Origin: Neorhizobium alkalisoli
Lineage (GTDB): Bacteria > Pseudomonadota > Alphaproteobacteria > Rhizobiales > Rhizobiaceae
Reading direction: 5' to 3'
Assembly (NCBI RefSeq): GCF_007829835.1
Contig: NZ_VIWP01000003.1
Location: 620,001 to 684,000, forward strand
DNA: 64,000 bases
Part shown: positions 9,021-15,971 of the stretch, piece after piece
How the letters are laid out: the number at the start of each line of letters is the position of its first letter
How positions within the stretch are numbered: position 1 is the first letter of the stretch
Translations under genes and position numbers: made by a program
Notes under the pieces: generated by a model
Told to the model about the DNA's origin: nothing
Seen by the model: only the letters and a program-made list of their open reading frames with translations
The model's database searches: none

Positions 9021-11129
9021 TTGGCCACCTCCCCGAAATCCCCCTTCGCCAATCTCCCCGCCCCTCCTCAGGCTGCCAAGAAGCCGTTGAGCGACACGCG
9101 CCACGGCATTACCCGCACCGACGATTACGCTTGGTTCCGGGCCGACAACTGGCAGGCGATGTTCAAGGATCCGTCGATCCTAGATCCGGAAATCCGCAAG
9201 CATCTGGAGGCGGAAAACGCCTATATGGAAGCGGCCATGGGCGACACGGCCGAGCTGCAGAAAAAGCTGTTTGCCGAAATGCGCGGCCGCATCAAGGAAG
9301 ACGATTCGTCCGTGCCGATGAAGGACGGGCCGTTCGCCTATGGCTCGCTGTTCGTCACCGGCGGCGAGCAGCCGCATTACTTCCGCACCCCGCGCGATGG
9401 CGGCGACAAACAGGTCCTGCTCGACGGCGACAAGGAAGCGTCAGGAAAAGATTATTTCCGCCTCGCCGGCATCGACCACACGACCGACCATTCCAAGGGC
9501 ATCTGGGGCTACGACGACAAGGGTTCCGAATATTTTACCCTACGCGTACGCGACCTCACCACCGGTGACGATCTGGACGACGTGCTGGAAAACACGGCCG
9601 GCGGCGGTGTCTGGGCGCCGGACGGCAAGAGCTTCTTCTATACACTGCAGGACGAGAACCACCGTCCATCCAAGGTCTTCCATCACATTCTCGGCCAGAA
9701 CCAGTCGGAAGACCGGCTGGTCTATGAGGAAGAGGATCCGGGCTTCTTCATGGGCGTCGGCGGCTCGCTGCTGGACGATGTCATCTATATCGACATCCAC
9801 GACCACGAGACCTCCGAATACCGCTTGCTTTCGACCAAGGACCTGTTCGCCGAACCGAAACTGGTGGCGGAGCGCGAGGAAGGCGTCGAATATTCGATGA
9901 CCGAAGGCGGCGACGTTTTTTACATCCTCACCAACGAGGGCGACGCCAAGGATTTCAAGATCGTCGAGGCACCGTTTGCCGCGCCGACCAAGGAAAACTG
10001 GAAGGAAGTCGTGCCGCATGTGCCCGGCCGGCTGATCATTTCCCACATGGCCTATGAGCGCCACCTGATCTGGCTGCAGCGCAACCAGGGCCTGCCGCAG
10101 ATCGTCATCCGCGACCGGCAGACCGGCGAGGAACATGCGATCGCCTTCGATGAGGAAGCCTATTCGCTCGGCCTCTCGGGCGCAGCCGAATACGATTCGA
10201 CCGTCATCCGCTTCACCTATTCGTCGATGACGACGCCGACCCAGCTTTACGATTACGACATGGCGACCCGCGAACGGGTGCTGCTGAAGACCCAGGAAGT
10301 GCCGTCCGGCCACAATCCCGACGATTACGTTACCCGCCGCGTCATGGCGCCAGCCCATGACGGCGAACTGGTGCCGGTCTCGCTGCTCTACCGCAAGGAC
10401 GTGGCGCTCGACGGTTCCGCGCCCTGCCTTCTCTACGGCTATGGCGCCTATGGCATGACCATTCCCGCCTCGTTCTCGACCAATGCGCTGTCGCTTGCCG
10501 ATCGCGGCTTCGTCTATGCCATCGCCCATATCCGCGGCGGCAAGGATAAAGGTTTCGCCTGGTACGAAAACGGCAAGATGGAAAACAAGCCGAACACGTT
10601 TAAAGACTTCATCGCAGCCGCCGACCATCTCGTGAAGGAGAACTTCACGTCCTACGAAAACATCATTGCCGAGGGCGGTTCCGCCGGCGGCATGCTGATG
10701 GGGGCGATCGCCAATATGGCGCCGGAAAAGTTTGCCGGCATCATCGCCGCCGTCCCCTTCGTCGACGTCCTGAACACGATGCTGGACGACACGCTGCCTC
10801 TCACCCCGCCGGAATGGCCGGAATGGGGCAATCCGATCGACAGCCTCGAAGAATACCAGTGGATCGCCGCCTATTCCCCTTATGACAATGTCGCGGCAAA
10901 ACCCTATCCGCCGATCCTTGCCATTTCCGGCCTGACCGACCCGCGCGTCACCTATTGGGAACCGACCAAATGGGTGGCCAAGGTGCGCGAACTTTCGACC
11001 GGCACCGCGCCGATCCTCTTGAAGACCAATATGGCAGCCGGCCATGGCGGCAAGTCCGGCCGTTTCCAGCGGCTGGAAGAGATCGCGTTCGAATATGCAT
11101 TTGCGATCAAGGTTGCAGGCAAGGCGTGA
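9021..11129 (+). CDS. ptrB: Oligopeptidase B (S9 prolyl-oligopeptidase family)
   Basis: A 702-residue cytosolic serine peptidase that cleaves after Lys/Arg in short peptides. The N-terminal beta-propeller spans about residues 1-420 (family opening GITRTDDYAWFRADNW) and the C-terminal alpha/beta-hydrolase domain follows. The nucleophile motif GGSAGG is near residue 554, an oxyanion-region YGYGAYG near 475, and the late GHGGKSGRF motif supplies the catalytic His. I placed the start at TTG 9021 because GGAG lies seven bases upstream and the length then matches the family; an in-frame extension would add a low-complexity leader overlapping the small gene. A terminator hairpin follows. Confidence 0.92.
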   Translation: MATSPKSPFANLPAPPQAAKKPLSDTRHGITRTDDYAWFRADNWQAMFKDPSILDPEIRKHLEAENAYMEAAMGDTAELQKKLFAEMRGRIKEDDSSVPMKDGPFAYGSLFVTGGEQPHYFRTPRDGGDKQVLLDGDKEASGKDYFRLAGIDHTTDHSKGIWGYDDKGSEYFTLRVRDLTTGDDLDDVLENTAGGGVWAPDGKSFFYTLQDENHRPSKVFHHILGQNQSEDRLVYEEEDPGFFMGVGGSLLDDVIYIDIHDHETSEYRLLSTKDLFAEPKLVAEREEGVEYSMTEGGDVFYILTNEGDAKDFKIVEAPFAAPTKENWKEVVPHVPGRLIISHMAYERHLIWLQRNQGLPQIVIRDRQTGEEHAIAFDEEAYSLGLSGAAEYDSTVIRFTYSSMTTPTQLYDYDMATRERVLLKTQEVPSGHNPDDYVTRRVMAPAHDGELVPVSLLYRKDVALDGSAPCLLYGYGAYGMTIPASFSTNALSLADRGFVYAIAHIRGGKDKGFAWYENGKMENKPNTFKDFIAAADHLVKENFTSYENIIAEGGSAGGMLMGAIANMAPEKFAGIIAAVPFVDVLNTMLDDTLPLTPPEWPEWGNPIDSLEEYQWIAAYSPYDNVAAKPYPPILAISGLTDPRVTYWEPTKWVAKVRELSTGTAPILLKTNMAAGHGGKSGRFQRLEEIAFEYAFAIKVAGKA

Positions 11130-11200
11130 TCGCCTTCGGCTCTGACACACCAGGGTCGTGATCAGTCTCGGAAATGAGAATCGAGTCGTTTTACCCTCTT

Positions 11201-11230
11201 GAAGCCGGCAGATTGCCGGCTTCATTTGTT
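11201..11230 (+). terminator. Terminator-like hairpin after ptrB
   Basis: A 10-bp perfect stem (GAAGCCGGCA with TGCCGGCTTC, GAT-type loop) is followed by ATTTGTTATT, a modest U-rich run. It lies about 70 bases after the ptrB stop. Confidence 0.7.
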
Positions 11231-11513
11231 ATTGCCTGTTCGCTGCCGCCGATTTTTTATATTTCCCCGCCTCGGCCACTCGTCCTTCGGAACCGGGCGA
11301 ACCGGCTCCTCAAGCCCCGCCCAAGCTCCGGCGCGAGGCAAATTAGCAAAGCACAATCAGCACCGTAAACGAATACGGAACGAAGCAGCGCGACGGCAAG
11401 ATTGCAGTTTCTTGTCAATACGCCCGCGCACTCGCGAATATGTCGTCGCAAGCCTCGCGCAAGCTTCGGGCGTTAACCATTCGTTAACCAAATTCACCAC
11501 CGGGCGAAGCGCC
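11231..11513. other. Intergenic region with a CtrA-like box
   Basis: No gene is supported in this stretch, although it remains open in one frame. The last 45 bases carry TTAACCATTCGTTAAC, listed separately, and are probably the promoter of the small gene at 11514. Confidence 0.5.
11473..11489 (+). promoter_or_regulatory. Candidate CtrA-binding site (TTAA-N7-TTAACC)
   Basis: The sequence TTAA, seven bases, TTAACC exactly matches the alphaproteobacterial CtrA full-site consensus TTAA-N7-TTAAC. It is 25 bases before the start codon of the small gene at 11514, a position where it would overlap a promoter and could activate or repress it. Confidence 0.5.
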
Positions 11514-11774
11514 ATGAAGATCGATAGCGGCCATAGCGGCTATTATTATCAGAACCGGTCGAGCGACATCGACCGCAAGCAGGACGAAGCGCCGGCTCGG
11601 GAAGCCGTCTCCATGTCCCGTTCACCGAATGCAATCACGGGCAGCAGCACGTTCCTGTCGCAGTCGCTTTCCAATGCTCTCTGGGTCATGGAAAGCGGCG
11701 AAGCCGGCGCGCAGACGCCGGCCATTGCCCAGGACTGGGTCGCAAACCGCTACCAGGAATTCGCCGAATTCTGA
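11514..11774 (+). CDS. Small protein with LSxALWxMES motif, unknown function
   Basis: An 86-residue soluble protein, Ser- and Tyr-rich at its N-terminus (GHSGYYYQNRSSD), with no signal peptide or membrane segment. Its centre reads FLSQSLSNALWVMES (about residues 48-62), which is shared with the 193-residue protein encoded at 13259 (AKLSSALWTMES). It ends with a possible helix DWVANRYQEFAEF. I do not recognise a named family. A CtrA-like box lies just upstream, and the gene is convergent with dmeF, ten bases apart. The shared motif on both sides of dmeRF argues that both genes are real and related. Confidence 0.65.
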   Translation: MKIDSGHSGYYYQNRSSDIDRKQDEAPAREAVSMSRSPNAITGSSTFLSQSLSNALWVMESGEAGAQTPAIAQDWVANRYQEFAEF

Positions 11775-11783
11775 TGCCTTGCG

Positions 11784-12812
11784 TCACGCCGCCTTTGCAG
11801 GCGTGACTTCCACCGTGACATGCGACAATTCCGAAATGCCTCGCAGCTTGTCCTTGTAGAAGGAAGGGTCGCGGGGCGTTTTTGCAGTGAGCGCCACGAT
11901 GACCGCGTGATGGCCGGGGCCGACCTGCCAGACGTGAAGATCCGAAATACGGTCTTCCTGCGTCTCCACCGCACGGCGGATATTGTCCGAAAGATCGTCG
12001 CCCGGCGAACGGGCATCGAGCAGCACGGTCGCCGTTGCGCCGATCAGGCCCCAGGACCAGCGGGCAATCACCAGACCGCCGACAATGCCCATGATCGGAT
12101 CGAGCGCATTCCAGCCATAAGCGCGGCCGAGAATGAGGGCGGCAATCGCCAGGACGGATGTCAGCGCATCGGCGATGACATGCAGATAGGCGGCGCGGAT
12201 GTTGTGGTCCTTGGCGCCGGAGGTCCGCTCGGCAGCATGATCATGGGCGCCGTGGTGGCCATGGTGGCCGTCATGCGCATGCGACCCATGGTGACCGGCA
12301 TGATGCGAACCGTGATGGCCGCCATGACCGCCATGATGCCCGCCATGATGATGGCTGTGATCGTCACGCAGAAGCCAGGCGCTGACGATGTTGACCGCAA
12401 GGCCGATCACCGCAACGATGATCGCCTGGTCGAAATCGATCGCGACCGGATTTGCGAAACGCAAAAAGCTTTCCCAGGCGATGGCAAGCGCGATCAGCGC
12501 CAGAATGATGGCGCTGGCGAAGCCCGCGAGATCGCCGAGCTTGCCGGTGCCAAAAGTGTAGCGCGGATTGCCGGCATTGCGGCGCGCATAGACATAGGCA
12601 AGGACAGAGATCAGCATGGCGCCGGCATGGGTGGACATGTGCCATCCGTCGGCCGTCAGGGCCATGGAGCCGAACATCGAGCCTGCAACGATCTCCGCCA
12701 CCATCATGACGGTGGTGAGCGCAATGACCAGCCAGACCTTTCGCTCGTTGCGCTCGTGATCGGCGCCCAGGAACACGTGGTCGTGCTTCAGACCATCAAA
12801 CGTGTCTGCCAT
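11784..12812 (-). CDS. dmeF: DmeF-type cation diffusion facilitator (Co/Ni efflux)
   Basis: A 342-residue CDF inner-membrane transporter that exports divalent cations in exchange for protons. Six hydrophobic segments are visible. The first helix pair carries the transport-site motif ADGWHMSTHAG (HxxxD-type site variant typical of DmeF) and the second site lies in HVIADALTS. Between helices 4 and 5 is a cytosolic His/Gly-rich loop of about 50 residues with more than 20 histidines, a DmeF hallmark for binding incoming metal. The C-terminal domain (DLHVWQVGPGHHAVIV) is the cytosolic metal-sensing ferredoxin-like fold. It follows dmeR in the same transcript, 20 bases downstream; the pair is known in Rhizobium to respond to Co and Ni. 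Confidence 0.93.
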   Translation of the reverse strand: MADTFDGLKHDHVFLGADHERNERKVWLVIALTTVMMVAEIVAGSMFGSMALTADGWHMSTHAGAMLISVLAYVYARRNAGNPRYTFGTGKLGDLAGFASAIILALIALAIAWESFLRFANPVAIDFDQAIIVAVIGLAVNIVSAWLLRDDHSHHHGGHHGGHGGHHGSHHAGHHGSHAHDGHHGHHGAHDHAAERTSGAKDHNIRAAYLHVIADALTSVLAIAALILGRAYGWNALDPIMGIVGGLVIARWSWGLIGATATVLLDARSPGDDLSDNIRRAVETQEDRISDLHVWQVGPGHHAVIVALTAKTPRDPSFYKDKLRGISELSHVTVEVTPAKAA

Positions 12813-12832
12813 TTCATTCTCCTTCGATAAAA

Positions 12833-13105
12833 TCAGCGGATATAGGTCTTCAGCACGCCGGCGAGCTCTTCTGCCGCCTTCTGGCGCTCCGCCTCGTTTT
12901 CCGCGTGGACCACGTGTTCATGCAGATGCCCCTCGACGATCTCACCGGTCAGGCCGGCCAGCGCGCCGCGGATCGAGGCCAGAAGCTGCAGGACATCCCC
13001 ACAGGGCGCCTCCGCCTCCAGCGCCCGCTCGACGGCTTCCATCTGCCCCTTCATGCGGCGCACACGCGCCAGAAGTTTCGGCTTTTCGCGAACTGTATGT
13101 CCCAA
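12833..13105 (-). CDS. dmeR: DmeR, RcnR/FrmR-family metal-responsive repressor
   Basis: A 90-residue all-helical CsoR/RcnR/FrmR-family repressor. Taking the TTG at 13105 as start (GGAG six bases upstream) puts His3, Cys35, His60 and His64 exactly at the RcnR Ni/Co ligand positions, which strongly supports this start; an upstream extension would include the operator itself. The helix-1 signature KPKLLARVRRMKGQMEAVERAL is typical. Without metal the tetramer represses its own operon; Co or Ni binding releases it. It is the first gene of dmeRF and lies directly downstream of the operator at 13117. Confidence 0.92.
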   Translation of the reverse strand: MGHTVREKPKLLARVRRMKGQMEAVERALEAEAPCGDVLQLLASIRGALAGLTGEIVEGHLHEHVVHAENEAERQKAAEELAGVLKTYIR

Positions 13106-13116
13106 GGTCAGCTCCA

Positions 13117-13142
13117 ATATAATATAGGGGGGTATACTATAT
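13117..13142 (-). promoter_or_regulatory. DmeR operator: AT-rich inverted repeat around a C6 tract
   Basis: On the minus strand the site reads ATATAGTATA, CCCCCC, then TATATTATAT: AT-rich arms flanking six C, the operator class of RcnR/CsoR repressors. As I recall it, the DmeR site described in Rhizobium leguminosarum has the same architecture with nearly the same arms. It lies about 12 bases upstream of the dmeR start and probably overlaps the -10 region. Confidence 0.88.
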
Positions 13143-13258
13143 TCCTGAAAAGCCGCTGCCAAGCGGAATCTGGAGTTGCGCTAAAGGGCCGAGAGGAAAG
13201 CTACGGACCAGTTTCGCGGCCTAGGCGTGAGCCAGTGTTTTTCACCAGGAGAGTCGCG

Positions 13259-13840
13259 ATGACGACCATTGGCAGCACAAACTCTTATTCCATCTCCTCC
13301 CTTCTCGCCCTCAGGGTCGCCAATAACGGCAGCGATACGGGCGGCAGCAGCGCCTATTCCGCGCCGAAACAGAGCCAGACCAGCAGTGCGACCATCACCG
13401 GCAGCGACACGTCCTTCGGCGCAAAACTTTCGAGCGCGCTGTGGACGATGGAAAGCCAGGGCGTAGAGATCGACCAGGATGGCGGCGATACCTATCTCGG
13501 CGAAAAGCCCTCTTCCACGGCAGAAGACGAGTTCATGAAACTCGCCCACCAGACATTCGCCGAGCGGGTTCGCGAACAATATCTGAAGAGCCATGACCTC
13601 ACCGAGGACGACCTGAAAGCGATGTCACCGGAAGACCGGGCCGCAGTCGAGGACGATATTCGCAAGACGATCATGGAGGCCATGGGCGTCAACGGCGACA
13701 AGCAGGATGCACTGAAGAAGATGGGCGCCGATGCGCAACCGGATTCGGGCTCATTCCTGTCGGCCAGCCAGCAGAGCGGCACCGGCAGCAACAGCCTGCG
13801 CAATGGCGGCAATGAAGACGACGCACTTCTCGATATCTGA
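13259..13840 (+). CDS. Ser/Thr-rich protein with LSxALWxMES motif, unknown function
   Basis: A 193-residue protein without signal peptide or membrane segment. The first 55 residues are Ser/Thr/Asn-rich and probably disordered. Residues about 57-70 read FGAKLSSALWTMES, shared with the 86-residue protein at 11514. An acidic helical segment follows (about 85-150: EDEFMKLAHQTFAERVREQYLKSH and SPEDRAAVEDDIRKTI), then a disordered Gly/Ser/Asn tail. AGGAG is seven bases before the ATG. It is divergent from dmeRF across the DmeR operator region, so it could be metal-responsive. No family recognised with confidence; composition resembles small cytosolic or secreted effector-like rhizobial proteins, but that is speculation. 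Confidence 0.7.
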   Translation: MTTIGSTNSYSISSLLALRVANNGSDTGGSSAYSAPKQSQTSSATITGSDTSFGAKLSSALWTMESQGVEIDQDGGDTYLGEKPSSTAEDEFMKLAHQTFAERVREQYLKSHDLTEDDLKAMSPEDRAAVEDDIRKTIMEAMGVNGDKQDALKKMGADAQPDSGSFLSASQQSGTGSNSLRNGGNEDDALLDI

Positions 13841-14002
13841 ACAGCTCAAGGCGGATCAGGCATTGCCCCACCGCTCCTGGAATACCGGTCGCGACTTGAA
13901 GGCCGCGGCCCAAAGCATTAAATTCCTCTAGAGACTAGAGCATTTCGCCCATGCCATGAATGGCGGCGATGGCGTTATGCCGTTCGGCGAGGAGTTTTGG
14001 GC

Positions 14003-14419
14003 ATGCTTTCGATCGGTGATCTTTCCAGGCGGACCGGCGTCAAGGTTCCGACCATCCGTTATTACGAGCAGATGGGCCTTCTGGCCGCTGCCGAACGCTC
14101 CGAGGGCAACCAGCGGCGCTACGAGCGCGGCGATCTTGAACGGCTCGCCTTCATTCGCCATGCCCGCGATCTCGGGCTCGACATTTCAGCCATCCGTGAG
14201 CTGATTTCGCTAAGCGAGCATCCGAACCAGCCTTGCGCCGATGCGGACCGCATCGCGTCCGACCATCTCAAGGCCGTGCGGGAAAAGATCGAAAAGCTGA
14301 AAAAACTCGAACAGGAACTGGCGCGCATCGTCTCCCATTGCGACGGCGACCATGCGATCGAGGATTGTTATGTGATCCGCTCGCTCTCCGACCACGGGTT
14401 GTGCGACGGCGAACATTGA
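14003..14419 (+). CDS. MerR-family metalloregulator, ZntR-like
   Basis: A 138-residue MerR-family activator. The N-terminal winged helix (SIGDLSRRTGVKVPTIRYYEQMGLL, residues 3-27) is followed by the long dimerisation helix (about 80-110). Numbering from the ATG at 14003 (GAGGAG eight bases upstream) gives Cys78, Cys113, His117 and Cys122, matching the spacing of zinc ligands Cys79, Cys115, His119 and Cys124 of ZntR. One of the ZntR double cysteines is replaced by His112. It should therefore sense Zn or a similar divalent ion. No P-type ATPase lies next to it; the nearest exporter is dmeF 1.2 kb away. Confidence 0.88.
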   Translation: MLSIGDLSRRTGVKVPTIRYYEQMGLLAAAERSEGNQRRYERGDLERLAFIRHARDLGLDISAIRELISLSEHPNQPCADADRIASDHLKAVREKIEKLKKLEQELARIVSHCDGDHAIEDCYVIRSLSDHGLCDGEH

Positions 14420-14606
14420 GACCGCCTTCGAGGCCTGCCGGAAGTTGAGTGGCGGTTACATATAGCGCCGCTCCGAGAAATCAATATCCGGTCATATTAT
14501 AAATAAAATCAGTCATTTACGGTACACTTTCGGCTTGCCAAATGGAAGCGTGTACTGCCACATGCGCGCGCAACTGACTTTACGCAAATTCCAGGAGGTA
14601 TTTCTC

Positions 14607-14999
14607 ATGAAATTGTTCGTTCTGACCGGTCTCGCCGCTTTCGGCATCGCTTTCTCTGCCCTTGCCCAGACGGCAGCAGCCCCGACGGCTGCGCAGATGG
14701 AAATGGCCTATAATTCCGCCCGCAACCAGCTCGGCGTCCTCAAATATTGCCAGAATGAAGGCCATATCGACGGCGACGCTGCGACGATCCAGACCAAACT
14801 TCTCGGCATGATCCCGCCGCCAGCCGACAAGACCGCCGGCGACGAAGCCGAAAAGACCGGCGAAAAGGGCACGATCGCCGCCATGGGCGTCAACCAGGAG
14901 ATTTCCGCCACCGTAAAGGCGCAGAACATCACCGAGAAGCAGTTCTGCGAAACGATCGCCAACGCCATCAAGCAGGTCGGCGCACAGCTGCCGAAGTAA
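14607..14999 (+). CDS. Small exported protein, unknown function
   Basis: A 130-residue protein with a clear signal peptide (MKLFVLTGLAAFGIAFSALAQ, cleavage expected after ALA near residue 20). The mature part has two cysteines (LKYCQNEGH and KQFCETIANAIKQVG) likely forming a disulfide, and Ala/Lys-rich helices. Similar rhizobial proteins have been named pore-forming ESAT-6 family, an annotation I recall but cannot verify here. AGGAGG lies eight bases before the ATG. The gene is monocistronic and followed by two hairpins. Confidence 0.72.
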   Translation: MKLFVLTGLAAFGIAFSALAQTAAAPTAAQMEMAYNSARNQLGVLKYCQNEGHIDGDAATIQTKLLGMIPPPADKTAGDEAEKTGEKGTIAAMGVNQEISATVKAQNITEKQFCETIANAIKQVGAQLPK

Positions 15000-15008
15000 C
15001 GCATCGCA

Positions 15009-15056
15009 ACGGTGGATTTACACCGTAAAGGCGGGCGCGAACAGTTTGCGCCTGCC
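15009..15056. terminator. Two hairpins between convergent genes
   Basis: ACGGTG-N6-CACCGT (15009-15026) is followed by GGCGGGCGC pairing with GCGCCTGCC (15030-15056). They sit between the 3' ends of the small exported protein gene and the antitoxin gene. The U tract is weak, so termination strength is uncertain. Confidence 0.45.
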
Positions 15057-15063
15057 CTCATGC

Positions 15064-15426
15064 CTAAGCGGCGGCTTCGATTTCCAGATCGAGATGGATG
15101 CGGTCATAGGGAAATTCCACACATCCGTCGGCTGCCTTGTCGATTACGCCGCAATTGCGCAGGGCGATGACATCAGCTTCGACAGCCTCGACATCGTGCC
15201 CGACGCGGCGGGCAATTTCCTCGACGGTCAAAGGCCCCTGAGCAGCCATAGCCTGAATGATTTCAAGGCGCGGCGGCGTCAGCGTCTGGTGCAGGACTTT
15301 CCAGCTGGGGAAGGAATAGAGAAATTCCGGCTCCAGAATTTCGCCATTCTCCACCGCCATCATGGCCAAGCGCGTATCAGCCAAGGATTGCTCCGGGGTC
15401 CTGATCCTGACTTTAAGGGTTGTCAC
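15064..15426 (-). CDS. Putative antitoxin, HVO_A0114-like winged-helix protein
   Basis: A 120-residue DNA-binding protein. The core from about residue 50 (TPPRLEIIQAMAAQGPLTVEEIARRVGHDVEAVEADVIALRNCGVID) is a winged helix-turn-helix close to the HVO_A0114 family. It overlaps the 3' end of the upstream TumE-like gene by 14 bases, the standard arrangement of this toxin-antitoxin type, with toxin first. It is expected to bind the toxin and to regulate the pair. The assignment rests on the HTH and on the partner. Confidence 0.75.
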   Translation of the reverse strand: MTTLKVRIRTPEQSLADTRLAMMAVENGEILEPEFLYSFPSWKVLHQTLTPPRLEIIQAMAAQGPLTVEEIARRVGHDVEAVEADVIALRNCGVIDKAADGCVEFPYDRIHLDLEIEAAA

Positions 15427-15706
15427 GCAGCCATCCTTTCACATCATCCTGAAAATCCGCGAGCAGCCGATCCAGTCCCGCAAACTGGTAAGGAAGCTCG
15501 CTCGTTCCGTAATGGCGATGATCGCCCTTGCCGGCCTCATTATCGTAACGCAACACGCATATGCCGGAGGCAACGAGCGCTAGGCTATATTTGAAATGGT
15601 GCCGGCTGGCCCTGACCGGAACGGGCACGCTCCAGATGAGAAGCTCCCAGAAAACGCCATTTCGAAAATAGGTCTTTTCCTGCCGGACCAATTTCGCCTT
15701 CGCCAT
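15413..15706 (-). CDS. TumE-family toxin (DUF6516-like)
   Basis: A 97-residue protein beginning MAKAKLVRQEKTYF and continuing with a strand-rich core containing HHFKYSLALVASGICVLRYDNEAGKGDHRHY and a final helix LDRLLADFQDDVKGWL. The RYDNExGKGDHRH motif is the signature of TumE-like toxins. The gene is upstream of and overlaps a winged-helix antitoxin gene. Biochemical activity of this family is not established in my knowledge, so the toxin call rests on family and operon architecture. Confidence 0.78.
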   Translation of the reverse strand: MAKAKLVRQEKTYFRNGVFWELLIWSVPVPVRASRHHFKYSLALVASGICVLRYDNEAGKGDHRHYGTSELPYQFAGLDRLLADFQDDVKGWLRDNP

Positions 15707-15814
15707 GACCGCCCCCAGCCATTTCCCACAGAATACTCCAGCAAGAGCGGCCAGGAAAGAGAGCGTTAACGAACCCGCTTGACAACATCCCGCTTCGAGC
15801 GCATCTAGGCTGCC

Positions 15815-15868
15815 ATGATGATCCAGCGCATGACCACCACTGCGACGTATTTTTGGGCCTACCTGTAA
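15815..15868 (+). CDS. Putative 17-residue leader peptide with Tyr-Phe-Trp run
   Basis: A short reading frame, too short for ordinary gene calling, encodes MMIQRMTTTATYFWAYL and stops at TAA 15866-15868. Four of its last six residues are aromatic (Tyr, Phe, Trp, Tyr), after three Thr codons. The stop is followed within three bases by the first arm of a set of overlapping hairpins ending in a terminator-like stem, 104 bases before an acetyltransferase gene. That arrangement is the classic one for ribosome-mediated transcription attenuation. AGG five bases before the first ATG is a weak ribosome-binding site. No homology was recognised; the call is from architecture. Confidence 0.6.
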   Translation: MMIQRMTTTATYFWAYL

Positions 15869-15869
15869 A

Positions 15870-15922
15870 GGGCGGCTCGACAGATCATCTTGTCAACAAG
15901 CCGCCGTCAGGCGGCTTTGTTG
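15870..15922 (+). promoter_or_regulatory. Putative attenuator: antiterminator and terminator hairpins
   Basis: GGCGGCT (15871-15877) can pair with AGCCGCC (15899-15905), strengthened by GACA/TGTC inside. Alternatively CAACAAGCCGCC (15894-15905) pairs with GGCGGCT-T-TTGTTG (15910-15922), a terminator-like stem with one bulge and U-rich 3' side. The two stems share one arm and exclude each other. A ribosome at the leader stop codon would cover 15871-15877 and favour the terminator; one stalled at the aromatic codons would leave it free and favour read-through. A further alternative pairs GCCGTCAGG (15903-15911) with CCTGACGGC (15935-15943). Confidence 0.6.
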
Positions 15923-15971
15923 TATCAAACGGCACCTGACGGCTCCCAAAGAACCGAAAGAGGATGCCGAA

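Noticed and set aside
9540..11225. A 561-codon minus-strand frame opposite oligopeptidase B
   Set aside because: It is the complement of ptrB; the amino-acid composition is that of a shadow frame and no motif is present.
12190..12380. Tandem-repeat-like DNA (catgg/ccgcatg) within the dmeF gene
   Set aside because: It encodes the His/Gly-rich loop of DmeF and is codon-level repetition, not a satellite, CRISPR or insertion element.
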